Shown here: piece after piece, positions 8,782 to 17,314 of the stretch
Numbering within the stretch: position 1 is the first letter of the stretch
Layout of the letters: each line of letters begins with the position of its first letter
NCBI GenBank assembly: GCA_963737075.1
Contig: CAVTRI010000001.1
Coordinates: 2,294,001-2,358,000, forward strand
DNA from: CAVTRI01 sp963737075
GTDB lineage: Bacteria > Actinomycetota > Acidimicrobiia > Acidimicrobiales > Palsa-688
Direction of reading: 5' to 3'
DNA length: 64,000 nucleotides
The notes under the pieces: model-generated
What the model was told of the DNA's origin: nothing
Database searches by the model: none
The model's input: only the letters and a program-made list of their open reading frames with translations
Translations under genes and position numbers: made by a program

Positions 8782-9561
8782 ATGACCGACACCATTGCCC
8801 GCACTGGCCGTCCAACCGAGATGAAGGCGATGGTGGTGACCAAGCCGATCGCCCCGCCTCTACCGGCGCTCACCCCCCAGCAGGAACTGGCCCTGCTGGC
8901 TCGGGTTCTGTGGCGAGAGGGATACAACGACCACCTCGCCGGTCACATCACCTACAAGCAGCCCGACGGCACCTTCCTGGTGAACCCGTTCGGCCTGGCG
9001 TGGGGGGAGGTAAAGGGGAGCGACGTCATGCGGATGGACGTTGACGGCAACGAGCTCGAAGGCCCGTGGACGATCACACCCGCCATCACGCTCCACATCG
9101 AGCTCCACAAGGCCCGCCCAGACCTCACCGTCACCCTGCACAACCACACCCGCTGGGGAACCATCTGGGCGGACATCGGCAAGGTGCCCGAGATTTACGA
9201 CCAGACGGGGGCCATGTATCACGGCGAGGTGGCCGTGTACGACCAGTACTGGGGTGCCGTCGACAACGTCGACAACGCCCGGGCGGCAGTTGAAGCCATC
9301 GGCCAGGCCAACGTGGCCCTGCTCGCCAACCACGGCGTGGTGATCGCCGGCAAAGACATCGACCAGGCGTATTTGCGGTCCGTGGCCTTCGAATGGCGGT
9401 GTCGCCAGGCGTGGCACGTGGCCGCCGCCGGCGGAGGCAAACCGATGGATCCGGAGGCGGCCGCGGCCTACGGCGGGTTCTTCAACACCCACAACTTCAC
9501 CGGGTTGTTCCCGGCCATGTGCCGCATGGAGATCGCCCGCGACCCCAGCGTCCTGGCCTGA
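8782..9561 (+). CDS. Class II aldolase/adducin-family protein
   Basis: 259-residue zinc-dependent aldolase or decarboxylase of the class II aldolase/adducin fold. Metal-site and active-site segments are LHNHTRWG in the middle and LANHGVV further on; GHITYK is the N-terminal conserved patch. Members with this length include sugar-phosphate aldolases and hydroxy-acid decarboxylases or demethylases in aromatic catabolism. I start at the ATG at 8782, preceded by GAGGAG at 7 nt, rather than the upstream ATG at 8767. The gene stands alone on this strand between minus-strand catabolic genes, with its own promoter. Confidence 0.88.
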   Translation: MTDTIARTGRPTEMKAMVVTKPIAPPLPALTPQQELALLARVLWREGYNDHLAGHITYKQPDGTFLVNPFGLAWGEVKGSDVMRMDVDGNELEGPWTITPAITLHIELHKARPDLTVTLHNHTRWGTIWADIGKVPEIYDQTGAMYHGEVAVYDQYWGAVDNVDNARAAVEAIGQANVALLANHGVVIAGKDIDQAYLRSVAFEWRCRQAWHVAAAGGGKPMDPEAAAAYGGFFNTHNFTGLFPAMCRMEIARDPSVLA

Positions 9562-9575
9562 CCCTCCCCTTCCGG

Positions 9576-10406
9576 TCAGCTGGCTCCGGGCCTGAAGTGG
9601 GCCATGGCGGCCACCATGGCCTCCTCGTCACTGCTCGCCCTCCAGTGGTCGATGGCCCGCACCGACATGGGGTCGCACCCCTGGCGCATGGGACGGCCCT
9701 CGTCGCAAATAGCGTCGACGATGGCACTGGCGGCGTCGGCCGGTTGTGTGATGAGCCGCTCGTCGAGAAACTTGACCGCCGGGAAGTGGCGCTCGGCTAC
9801 GTCGCGGTAGGGCGGGCACCGGGCGGCGTCAGGCACGTTGAACATGACCGAGCTCCGGAAGAGGTCGGTGTCGACTGGCCCGGGCATGATCTCCACGACC
9901 CGGATGCCGAAGGGCGTGAGTTCGACTCGCAGCGTCTCCGACAGCGCGCTGATAGCCGACTTGCTGGCCCGGTAGGTGCCGAAGAAGGGTAGCGGCGTCA
10001 AGAGGCTCGAGCTGGTGACGTTGCAGACCACGCCGCCATGCCGGCGCAGGAGCGGCACCGCCCGCCGGGTGACGTCAACGGTGCCGAACACGTTGGTCTC
10101 GAACACCTGTCGCCACTCCGACATCGGAGTGTCCTCCAGAGGGAGGTTGCTCAAGCGGGTGCCGGCATTGTTGACCAGCACTCGCAGGTCCTCGGGAAAT
10201 GCAAACCCCGCTGCGTCCGTGATATCGAGGGTCTCGACCCGCAGGCGACCCGCAGCTCGGCCGAGCTCCGCTTCCAGGTCGGCGCCGGCAGTAACGTCGC
10301 GCATGGTGGCCACCACCGAAAACCCTCGCCTGGCCAGCTCGAGCGCCACCGCTCTCCCGATGCCCCTGCTGGCCCCGGTGACGACCGCGCTGCCCTCCGG
10401 CTTCAT
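9576..10406 (-). CDS. SDR-family oxidoreductase
   Basis: 276-residue classical short-chain dehydrogenase. The cofactor motif TGASRGIGRA is near residues 10-19, VLVNNAG near 80-86, and the catalytic motif is Ser in TSSSLL followed by YRASK. The arginine after the second strand suggests NADP preference, which is an inference. It follows the next SDR gene on the same strand by 13 nt, so both are probably one transcript with the SnoaL and binding-protein genes upstream. Substrate not predictable. Confidence 0.9.
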   Translation of the reverse strand: MKPEGSAVVTGASRGIGRAVALELARRGFSVVATMRDVTAGADLEAELGRAAGRLRVETLDITDAAGFAFPEDLRVLVNNAGTRLSNLPLEDTPMSEWRQVFETNVFGTVDVTRRAVPLLRRHGGVVCNVTSSSLLTPLPFFGTYRASKSAISALSETLRVELTPFGIRVVEIMPGPVDTDLFRSSVMFNVPDAARCPPYRDVAERHFPAVKFLDERLITQPADAASAIVDAICDEGRPMRQGCDPMSVRAIDHWRASSDEEAMVAAMAHFRPGAS

Positions 10407-10419
10407 CGCTCTCCCGACG

Positions 10420-11187
10420 TCAACGGACGACCATTCCTCCGTTGACGCTCATCACCTGGCCGGTCATCCACGCCGCTTCGTCGGACAGCAAGAAGGCGAC
10501 GGTGGATGCGATGTCCTCCGGGCGCCCAAGCCGGTCGAGGCGCAGCTGGGACAAAAACGCTTCGCGCATTTCGGCCGAAGCGCCCGCCTCGAATACCTCT
10601 GAGAGCACGGGCCCGGGAGCCACCGCATTGGCTCGGATGCCCTGCTTTCCCCACCGGGTAGCGATATGGCGGACCAGGGCCCCGAGCCCCGCCTTGCTGG
10701 CCGCATAGGCCGGGCGCTCACCAGCGCCGAAGAAGGCGTCCGCCGAGCTGGTCACGACGATCACGCCGCCGCCTCGCACCAGCAGGTGCGGGATCGCGTG
10801 GCGCGCGGCGTAGAAGAAGCCGGTGAGGTCGACGGCGATCGACCGGTGCCAGACGGCCAAGTCGATGTCTACGACGTCGGTGTCAGCCAGGACGATCTCC
10901 GGCCGGAGGTCGGCGGCGTTGGAGAAGAGGGCGTCGATGCCACCAAAGTGCTCCGCGGCGGCCTCAAAGAGCATCCGCACAGACGGCTCGTCGGCCATGT
11001 CGAAGTGCACGAAGTGCGCGGTACCACCCCCGGCCGCGATGGCGTCCACGGTCGCCCGGCCGTCAACGTCGTTGATGTCGCCCACGACGACCTGGGCCCC
11101 CTCGTCGCACAGACGGCGGGCGGTGGCTGCGCCGATGCCGGTGGCGCCGCCGGCGATGACCACGACCTTGCCGGAGAGGCCCTGCAT
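10420..11187 (-). CDS. SDR-family oxidoreductase (3-oxoacyl reductase-like)
   Basis: 255-residue classical SDR with GGATGIGAA as the Rossmann motif (residues 13-21), Asp at the end of the second strand (VVGDI), which favours NAD, and catalytic Ser and YAASK. The C-terminus TGQVMSVNGGMVVR is typical of FabG-like and cyclic-alcohol dehydrogenases. It lies between the SnoaL-like gene (18 nt upstream) and another SDR (13 nt downstream). It likely oxidises a hydroxyl group of an intermediate in the island's pathway. Confidence 0.9.
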   Translation of the reverse strand: MQGLSGKVVVIAGGATGIGAATARRLCDEGAQVVVGDINDVDGRATVDAIAAGGGTAHFVHFDMADEPSVRMLFEAAAEHFGGIDALFSNAADLRPEIVLADTDVVDIDLAVWHRSIAVDLTGFFYAARHAIPHLLVRGGGVIVVTSSADAFFGAGERPAYAASKAGLGALVRHIATRWGKQGIRANAVAPGPVLSEVFEAGASAEMREAFLSQLRLDRLGRPEDIASTVAFLLSDEAAWMTGQVMSVNGGMVVR

Positions 11188-11205
11188 GGCCCGAGCTCTC
11201 GCCGC

Positions 11206-11631
11206 TCAGTCCGCGACCGGATCGGTCCGACCCATGGCGTCCCTGCCTCCTGCGGGCGCGGTACCCCCGGGCTGTTGCAGGAACAGACGCATGCGGCCAA
11301 TACGGCCGTCCCCCGCGAGATCAAAGACGATGACCTCGGGGATATCGGTCAGCACACCGTCGATCTCCACCCGCTCGATCAGCTCTGCGAAGGCGGTCGC
11401 GCCGTCTTCGCCCCGGGTGATGCGGACAGGTGCCAACTCGTAGCGGGGTCCCAACGTGGGCACCACCCGCTGGAGGAAGGCTACGTACTCATCCTTGGAG
11501 CCGATGACGTCGAGGTAGGGCCCGATGCGCTCGAACCCCCTGTCCGAAAGGCATCCGGCCAGCCGATCCCAGTCGTGGGCCCTGTAACTCTCGACGAAGT
11601 CCTCGACAGACTGACTGCGGTCGCCGCTCAC
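11206..11631 (-). CDS. SnoaL-like / NTF2-fold protein (paralogue of 2249-2626)
   Basis: 141-residue SnoaL-like protein. GFERIGPY and DEYVAFLQRVV match the paralogue at 2.2-2.6 kb (GDFERVGPF, DAYVAFLERVV), and the C-terminal PEVIVFDLAGDGRI matches PEVLVFDLGDDGLI there, so a duplication within the pathway is likely. The start is a GTG at 11631 that overlaps the stop of the binding-protein gene (GTGA), coupling their translation. No catalytic assignment can be made; a small isomerase or hydratase is the usual role beside thiolases and SDRs. Confidence 0.82.
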   Translation of the reverse strand: MSGDRSQSVEDFVESYRAHDWDRLAGCLSDRGFERIGPYLDVIGSKDEYVAFLQRVVPTLGPRYELAPVRITRGEDGATAFAELIERVEIDGVLTDIPEVIVFDLAGDGRIGRMRLFLQQPGGTAPAGGRDAMGRTDPVAD

Positions 11632-12941
11632 GAGCCCGAGGCGCAGACCGGGGCCAAACCGTATGGAGTGGTGAACTTCCCGTTGGAGGTTCGCATCCAG
11701 AACCAGCAGTCGTTGGTGTTCGGCTTGCCCTGGGTGAAGTGCACCGGCGAGGAGAGCCCGCCGAGGGTGTTGCCCTGCAGGGCGGGCGAGTAGAAGCCAT
11801 TGTAGAGCTGGTCGGTGGTTGCCTGACCGCCCACACCGAGCTTGCCGTCTTGCGCCGCCGCCTCGAACAGCTTGCCGGCCGACCACGCCTCGACCGCCAG
11901 CTCGTTGAAGTTGACGTTCGTAGTGAAGCCGGGCTCGTACTGCTTGAACGCGTTGTACATGGTCTCGGTGGCCGGGGTGTTGTTCACAAAGAAGGGGATG
12001 TTCGGCTGTTCGGCGATCATCCCGTTGCTCCAGCCGGTCGCCGAGGCAAAGCTCGGTGCGACCGCACCGTCGTCGCCTATCAACACCGGGTTGTAGCCCT
12101 GCTTCGTACAGTCCTTCGCCACTGCCAGCAGCACCGTCACGGCGTCGCCCACGAACATCGCCTTGGCCCCCGCCTGCTGGGCCGCCAGACAAGGCGCTGC
12201 GTAGCTGGGCGAGGTGACCGAGATCTCCGAGGTATAAACCGTCTGCACGCCCACCCTGGCGCCGGCCGACTTGATGGGCGCCGTCAGCTCGCTGCAGTCA
12301 GGAGATTCGGCGCAGTAGAGGATGGCCAGCTTCGTCGCCCCTACCTTGTTGGCCGCCGCCGCCACGGCCGCCGGTAACGCGTCGATGGTCTCACCCGGGG
12401 TGAAGAAATCGGGGTTGGTCAGTGTCCCGACCGTGGTCGAGTTGAGGGGGATGATCGGGATCTTGTTCTGGGCCACGAAGGTGCCCCACTGGCTGTCGTA
12501 GTTCGAGATGTCGAAGAGGGCCAGGACGTGGTCAGAGACGAGGGTGTGGGCGTCTGTCGCCGACACGGACGGATTGGTCTGATCGTCCTCGACGGTGAGA
12601 TGGACCGGGTGGCCGTTGATGCCGCCGTTGGCGTTCACGTAGTCGGCCCACGCCTCGATCGCCGGGCGCGCGGCGTACACGCTGGACGCCAGCGGACCGG
12701 TAAAACCGCCCAGCACGCCGAGCTCGAGCGGCGTGCCTGTCGGCTTGGCGCCGCTGGATCCCGGCGAGCCCGAGTTCGACGAGTTCGACGAGTTCGAAGC
12801 GGTCGTTGCCGAGCTCGACGTCTTCGAGCTGCTGCTGCACGCAGCCAGCAGCCCACCCGTCAGCAGCAAGACTCCGGCTACGGCGACCGCCCGCCGCGCC
12901 CTCCTCACGCCTCCCAGCACCTGCTTTTGCCGGTCCGACAC
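11628..12941 (-). CDS. ABC transporter substrate-binding lipoprotein (type 1, LivJ-like)
   Basis: 437-residue periplasmic-binding-fold type 1 protein, as in branched-chain amino acid or aromatic acid ABC importers. The signal peptide has a twin-arginine-rich n-region, a hydrophobic stretch and the lipobox LLAAC followed by a Ser/Thr/Asn-rich linker, so it is membrane anchored. The start GTG at 12941 is preceded by GGGGAGGA at 6 nt. A two-tier hairpin sits in its leader. No permease or ATPase genes are in the window, so it is an orphan component here or works with a remote transporter. The ligand is presumably the pathway substrate. Confidence 0.9.
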   Translation of the reverse strand: MSDRQKQVLGGVRRARRAVAVAGVLLLTGGLLAACSSSSKTSSSATTASNSSNSSNSGSPGSSGAKPTGTPLELGVLGGFTGPLASSVYAARPAIEAWADYVNANGGINGHPVHLTVEDDQTNPSVSATDAHTLVSDHVLALFDISNYDSQWGTFVAQNKIPIIPLNSTTVGTLTNPDFFTPGETIDALPAAVAAAANKVGATKLAILYCAESPDCSELTAPIKSAGARVGVQTVYTSEISVTSPSYAAPCLAAQQAGAKAMFVGDAVTVLLAVAKDCTKQGYNPVLIGDDGAVAPSFASATGWSNGMIAEQPNIPFFVNNTPATETMYNAFKQYEPGFTTNVNFNELAVEAWSAGKLFEAAAQDGKLGVGGQATTDQLYNGFYSPALQGNTLGGLSSPVHFTQGKPNTNDCWFWMRTSNGKFTTPYGLAPVCASGS

Positions 12942-12968
12942 GCTTCCTCCCCCTTCTGCGCTAGACGG

Positions 12969-13031
12969 CGACTGTCGGCTCAGGTGCGTCGGGGGTCTGC
13001 GCCCCCGACGCACCTGAACCTTCGACAGTCG
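12969..13031 (-). promoter_or_regulatory. Two-tier leader hairpin of the solute-binding protein gene
   Basis: A perfect 15-bp inverted repeat (12981-12995 with 13002-13016, loop of 6 nt) is nested inside a perfect 9-bp one (12969-12977 with 13023-13031), separated by small unpaired segments of 3 and 6 nt. It lies in the leader between an AT-rich promoter-like patch (13040-13065) and the ribosome-binding site. No U tract follows on either strand, so an attenuator, RNA-stability element or protein target is more likely than a plain terminator. Confidence 0.6.
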
Positions 13032-13133
13032 TCCCCCTGACGTTATAAATATTGCCCTGTAAATGTAACGGCAAGACCGTAGATTCGCAAGTTCCTGGAC
13101 GAGGCAGTCCGGTCGGTGGCTCAACAGCGCTCC

Positions 13134-13162
13134 TTGACAGCGGACCGCTGAGACAGTACAAG
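13134..13162 (+). promoter_or_regulatory. Promoter of a likely leaderless gene
   Basis: TTGACA (13134-13139), 17-nt spacer, TACAAG (13157-13162). Six nt later comes the GTG at 13169, exactly where transcription would start. The following gene is therefore probably translated from a leaderless mRNA, as is common in actinobacteria. Confidence 0.55.
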
Positions 13163-13168
13163 TCAGTC

Positions 13169-13507
13169 GTGGCTCGATTTACCTTCGTGGTGCTCACCGA
13201 TTCCGTCGAGGGACGCGAGGACGAATTCAACGACTGGTACACGAACCGGCACCTCTCAGACGTGCTGCGTATTGACGGATTCGTTGCCGCCCAACGGTTC
13301 CGCCTCAGCGAGACCGACCCGCCCCAGGAGTTCTCCCACAAGTACCTCGCCCTTTACGAGGTCGAGACCGACGACGTGGAGAAGGCCCAGCGAGCCCTCG
13401 CGGAAACCCCAGCCGACCTCATGCCCCTCAGCCCGGCGCTCGACCGCAAGCACGCCGTGGCGCGCTGGTTCACGCCCATCACCGAACGGTTGACCTCTAC
13501 AGCTTAA
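13169..13507 (+). CDS. EthD-like dimeric alpha-beta barrel protein
   Basis: 112-residue protein of the dimeric ferredoxin-like alpha-beta barrel type (EthD-like). Conserved features are FNDWYTNRHL near residues 23-32 and VDGF-like IDGFVAAQRF after it. Such proteins accompany P450 and catabolic genes and may act as small decarboxylases, isomerases or accessory factors. The GTG at 13169 is preferred because it coincides with the predicted transcription start and because upstream residues do not resemble the family. It lies between the divergent binding-protein gene and the convergent P450 gene. Confidence 0.78.
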   Translation: MARFTFVVLTDSVEGREDEFNDWYTNRHLSDVLRIDGFVAAQRFRLSETDPPQEFSHKYLALYEVETDDVEKAQRALAETPADLMPLSPALDRKHAVARWFTPITERLTSTA

Positions 13508-13529
13508 TCTTAGATACTGCTGCCGTTGG

Positions 13530-14783
13530 TCAGTAGGGTGGTGCCACGCCGGTTGGCTTCCCAGGCGTGAAGCGCACCGGCATCTTGACGACCCCGTACA
13601 GCTCCGGGTTCCCCTGGTAAAACTGGGTTTGTCCTGGCTCCACCTGGTAGTCCGGCATGCGGCTGAGCACCTCCCGTACCATCACTTCGAAAAGACCCCG
13701 GGCCACGTGCATTCCGATGCAGCGGTGGGCGCCGACCCCGAATGCCAGGTGGGGATTGGGCGTGCGGTCGACTACCACCTCATTTGCTCGTTCGAACACG
13801 GCCGGATCGAAGTTGGCACCCAACCAGCTCATCATGACGAATTCGCCTCGGCCGATGCGCTGGCCGGCAAGCTCGGTGTCGGCCGTGCACGTGCGAGTGA
13901 GGGTCTCGTTGACCGATGTCCAGCGCAGGTACTCCTCGCACGCCACCGGGATGAGCGCGGGGTCGGCCACGAGACGGTCGCGGACCTCCGGGTGCTCGGC
14001 CATGTGATGCAGAGCCAGCGAGGTGAGCGAGGTCGTCGTGTCGAGGCCGCCGCCGATCAGGTTCCACAGCACCGATACCACCGTGTCGTCGCCAAGCGGC
14101 TCGCCGTCGACCTCCAGCGTCACCAGCGCCGACAGGAGATCCTCGCCCGGGTGGCGCCGCCGTTCGCCCACGATCGCGATCAGCTCCGCCAGCATCCCGG
14201 GGATGAGGGCGGCGGCTGCCTGAAACTCGGGCATGCTGGCGTTGTACGCGGCCGTGCCGTGAAACACCTCCGCGTAGTGCGGCCACGACTCGCACGGAAG
14301 GTCAAGCATCCTCATGGTCAGCACCGCAGGCACCGGGTTGGTGAAATCGAGAACCATGTCCATCCCCCCGTCAGCGATCTTCTGATCGAGCAACCACGCT
14401 GCGGTCTGCTCGACGAACGGCCGGTAGCGCGCCACCGCCTGGGGCAGCATGAACGGGTTGATCACCCGCCGCAAGGCGGCGTGGCGGGCGCCGTCGGCTT
14501 CGGCGATCCCGATGGGCGGGATGTCGTCCGCCCGGGGAATGCCCATGATGCCGATGTGGGTGATCTTGCCGTGCTCGTCGCGCTCGAACCGGGGGGTGAA
14601 CGTGGTGCTGTCGCGCGCCACCGCCGCCACCTCCTCGTGGCCGGTGACGAACCAGAAGCCGTAGCGGTCGTTCCACACCACCGGGCAGCGGGCTCGCAAC
14701 TCAGCGTTGTGCGCGTGGCGCTCTGCCAGCCAGGCCTGGGACTGATGGTCGAAGTCAGCTTCGACTCGGGTGCTCGCAGTCAT
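13530..14783 (-). CDS. Cytochrome P450
   Basis: 417-residue bacterial class I cytochrome P450, a heme monooxygenase. The I-helix oxygen-binding motif GGGLDTTTS, the K-helix EYLRW (ExxR) and the heme-ligand loop FGVGAHRCIG with Cys355 are all present. ATG at 14783 follows GGGGAGGAA by about 10 nt; an upstream ATG at 14813 would add ten residues without support. Ferredoxin and reductase partners are not adjacent; the small 3Fe-4S ferredoxin at 22.9 kb is of the type that serves such P450s. It probably hydroxylates the island's substrate. Confidence 0.93.
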   Translation of the reverse strand: MTASTRVEADFDHQSQAWLAERHAHNAELRARCPVVWNDRYGFWFVTGHEEVAAVARDSTTFTPRFERDEHGKITHIGIMGIPRADDIPPIGIAEADGARHAALRRVINPFMLPQAVARYRPFVEQTAAWLLDQKIADGGMDMVLDFTNPVPAVLTMRMLDLPCESWPHYAEVFHGTAAYNASMPEFQAAAALIPGMLAELIAIVGERRRHPGEDLLSALVTLEVDGEPLGDDTVVSVLWNLIGGGLDTTTSLTSLALHHMAEHPEVRDRLVADPALIPVACEEYLRWTSVNETLTRTCTADTELAGQRIGRGEFVMMSWLGANFDPAVFERANEVVVDRTPNPHLAFGVGAHRCIGMHVARGLFEVMVREVLSRMPDYQVEPGQTQFYQGNPELYGVVKMPVRFTPGKPTGVAPPY

Positions 14784-14898
14784 CGCAAGGTGTTCCTCCC
14801 CGTGCGGTAACACTCCGCGCGTCCGGCACAGGGTAGCCCGGCCTCGCTGCAGCTGCGGGCCTGCGGCAACTCGTTCGCTGTGCGCGATACTGCACCGT

Positions 14899-15257
<359 letters not shown>

Positions 15258-15344
15258 ATTCACCCTTCTGACTGCACTTGCGGCAGGGTCTTCCTTACAG
15301 ATTGTTCCCAACTGATTCTTCTTGTATCCGGAAGTCACGACGTC

Positions 15345-15866
15345 TCAGTGGAGCAGCAACTTCACCAGCAGCACCGCGGCGCCGAGCAGTGCCGCTACCA
15401 GGCCCTCGCCGATCGCTTCCGGCCAGGACGCCTGGGCCCGGCGGGCGGCGAGTGCGCCGACGGCCCCGAGCAGGAGGCCGGCCACCCCGAGGGCGACGTT
15501 GGCGCCGATGCTGGCTTCAACGCCGGCTCCCCGCTCGATGGCGTAGATGGCAACGATCGGGGCTCCGCCGATTGGCAACGCGATGTCCCTGAGGACCGAG
15601 TGGCCGAGACTCTTCCAGAGCCCGAACTCTGGGTGGTCGTACCGCTCGCCGAGCATGTCCACGTACGCGTGCATGAGGTAGAACGCGCCCAGCTCGGCTA
15701 CAGCGGCGCCAATCACGGCTGCCGTCGTCAGCGTCGCGTCAGTCCCGATCGCCAGGGCGAGGGCCGCCGCCATGGTGCCATACAGTGCGAGCGCGATCGA
15801 CCCCCGACTGACCACGGTCCGCTCCCGTTGACCCGCCGTCGCATGTGGCTGTACGCCGTCTTGCAT
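15345..15866 (-). CDS. Small integral membrane protein, unknown function
   Basis: About 173 residues (182 if the upstream ATG at 15893 is used). Four to five hydrophobic segments are visible: ALALYGTMAAALALAIG, a second with TTAAVIGAAVAELGAFYLMHAY, ALPIGGAPIVAIYAI, and two near the C-terminus ending in VKLLLH. The soluble loop MLGERYDHPEFGLWKSLGHS lies between helices two and three. I do not recognise a characterised family. It follows rnpB on the opposite strand and is divergent from the menC-like gene. Confidence 0.7.
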   Translation of the reverse strand: MQDGVQPHATAGQRERTVVSRGSIALALYGTMAAALALAIGTDATLTTAAVIGAAVAELGAFYLMHAYVDMLGERYDHPEFGLWKSLGHSVLRDIALPIGGAPIVAIYAIERGAGVEASIGANVALGVAGLLLGAVGALAARRAQASWPEAIGEGLVAALLGAAVLLVKLLLH

Positions 15867-15945
15867 ATGGCGATCAAACCACGGCCGTGGCAAAAGGGCC
15901 GCGGTTTCGCTGGCCGAAAGTCCGCCGCCGTGTCACGGTAGGCAC

Positions 15946-17055
15946 GTGAAGATCGAAGCCGTGGAGCTCCGCCGGGTGCGCCTCCCAATGGTGGCGCCGT
16001 TCACAACCTCCTACGGCACCGAGACGTCGCGCGATGTTCTGCTGGTGCGGGTGCTGACTCCCGACGCCGAAGGTTGGGGCGAGTGCGCCGCACTGAGCGA
16101 GCCCCTGTACTCCCCGGAATGGACCGACGGCGCCCACGCGGTTGTACGCCAGCACCTTCTGCCCCGCCTCCTGGCTGTCCCCGACGTGACCGCGGCCGGG
16201 GTGTCCCCAGCGTTAGCCGCCGTCCGCGGCCATCCGATGGCCAAATCGGTCCTCGAGATGGCCGTCCTCGACGCCGAGCTGCGACAGGCAGGGCGGTCGT
16301 TCGCCGACCATCTCGGCGCCACCCGGGACCGTGTCCCGGCGGGGGTCACCGTCGGCGTGGCTCGCGACGCCGGCGAGCTGGTTGACACCGTCGCTGGTTA
16401 CGTCGGCCAGGGCTACCAGCGGGTGAAGCTCAAGGTGGGACCGGGATGGGATCTCGAGCCGGTACAGGCAGTGCGCGAACACTTTGGCGACGGACTGCCG
16501 CTGCAGGTCGATGCCAACGCCGCCTACACATTCGACGACGCTCGCCATCTCGCGAGGCTCGACCCCTTCGAGCTGTTGCTCATCGAACAGCCACTGGCCG
16601 AGGAGGACCTGGCGGGCCACGCCCAGCTTGCTCGCATGCTTCGCACCCCGATTTGCCTGGACGAGTCGATCACGTCGGCCCGCTCGGCGGCCGATGCCAT
16701 CCAAAGAGGAGCGTGCTCTGTGGTCAACGTCAAGCCTGGCCGGGTCGGCGGGTATCTGGAGGCCCGGCGGGTCCATGACGTGTGCGCCGCCAGCGGCGTC
16801 CCGGTGTGGTGCGGCGGCATGCTCGAAACCGGACTGGCTCGGGCGGCCAACGTCGCGCTCGCCGCGCTGCCGAACTTCACGCTGACAGGTGATCTGTCGG
16901 CATCGGACCGTTGGTGGCAGCACGACTTGACCGCGAAGTTCAGCCTTGTCGATGGCCATCTTGCGGTGCCGACAGGACCCGGGCTCGGCGTAAGTCCGGA
17001 CCCGGACACGTTGGCCGAAGCCACGACCGCGGTCGAAACCGTCACCGCGCCCTGA
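15946..17055 (+). CDS. menC: Enolase-superfamily o-succinylbenzoate synthase / N-succinylamino acid racemase
   Basis: 369-residue member of the muconate-lactonizing subgroup of the enolase superfamily. The KxK motif (K161, K163), metal ligands D189 (DAN), E214 (IEQP) and D239 (LDES), and the second-side Lys K263 (NVKPGRVGG) are all in place. MenC dehydrates SHCHC to o-succinylbenzoate in menaquinone synthesis; close relatives racemise N-succinylamino acids, and sequence alone cannot separate them. No other men gene is in the window, though the convergent gene is an acyl-CoA ligase. Start GTG at 15946. Confidence 0.85.
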   Translation: MKIEAVELRRVRLPMVAPFTTSYGTETSRDVLLVRVLTPDAEGWGECAALSEPLYSPEWTDGAHAVVRQHLLPRLLAVPDVTAAGVSPALAAVRGHPMAKSVLEMAVLDAELRQAGRSFADHLGATRDRVPAGVTVGVARDAGELVDTVAGYVGQGYQRVKLKVGPGWDLEPVQAVREHFGDGLPLQVDANAAYTFDDARHLARLDPFELLLIEQPLAEEDLAGHAQLARMLRTPICLDESITSARSAADAIQRGACSVVNVKPGRVGGYLEARRVHDVCAASGVPVWCGGMLETGLARAANVALAALPNFTLTGDLSASDRWWQHDLTAKFSLVDGHLAVPTGPGLGVSPDPDTLAEATTAVETVTAP

Positions 17056-17314
17056 ACGCCCGACGCGCGCGGTGATCGACGCCGATCGCAGTACACCGCG
17101 CGCCGCAGCGTCAATCCCGGCGGCCCCTGGCAGCACGCTGTGCGCGAACGAGCCTCTATGGCACGCTGGCGCGCAGCCTAAAGAGGGCAGCGCGCCGACA
17201 TGACCCGCCAGCGCGCGGTTCTACACGGCAAACGCCTGTACGCCGCGCGCCAGCGGCACCAACCCCCGGCTGGACCAAACCGCGCAGCCCAAAGCCGCAA
17301 CGTCGACCCCGCGC

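Noticed and set aside
12969..13031. Nested hairpin as a CRISPR or transposon end
   Set aside because: Single copy, no spacers, no target duplication or transposase; leader structure is a better explanation.
17056..17314. GC-rich spacer with several short inverted repeats and GTACACC/TATGGCAC words also seen in the repeat block at 48 kb
   Set aside because: Similarity is limited to words of 7-8 nt and does not form an alignable unit, so I do not call it a copy of that repeat.
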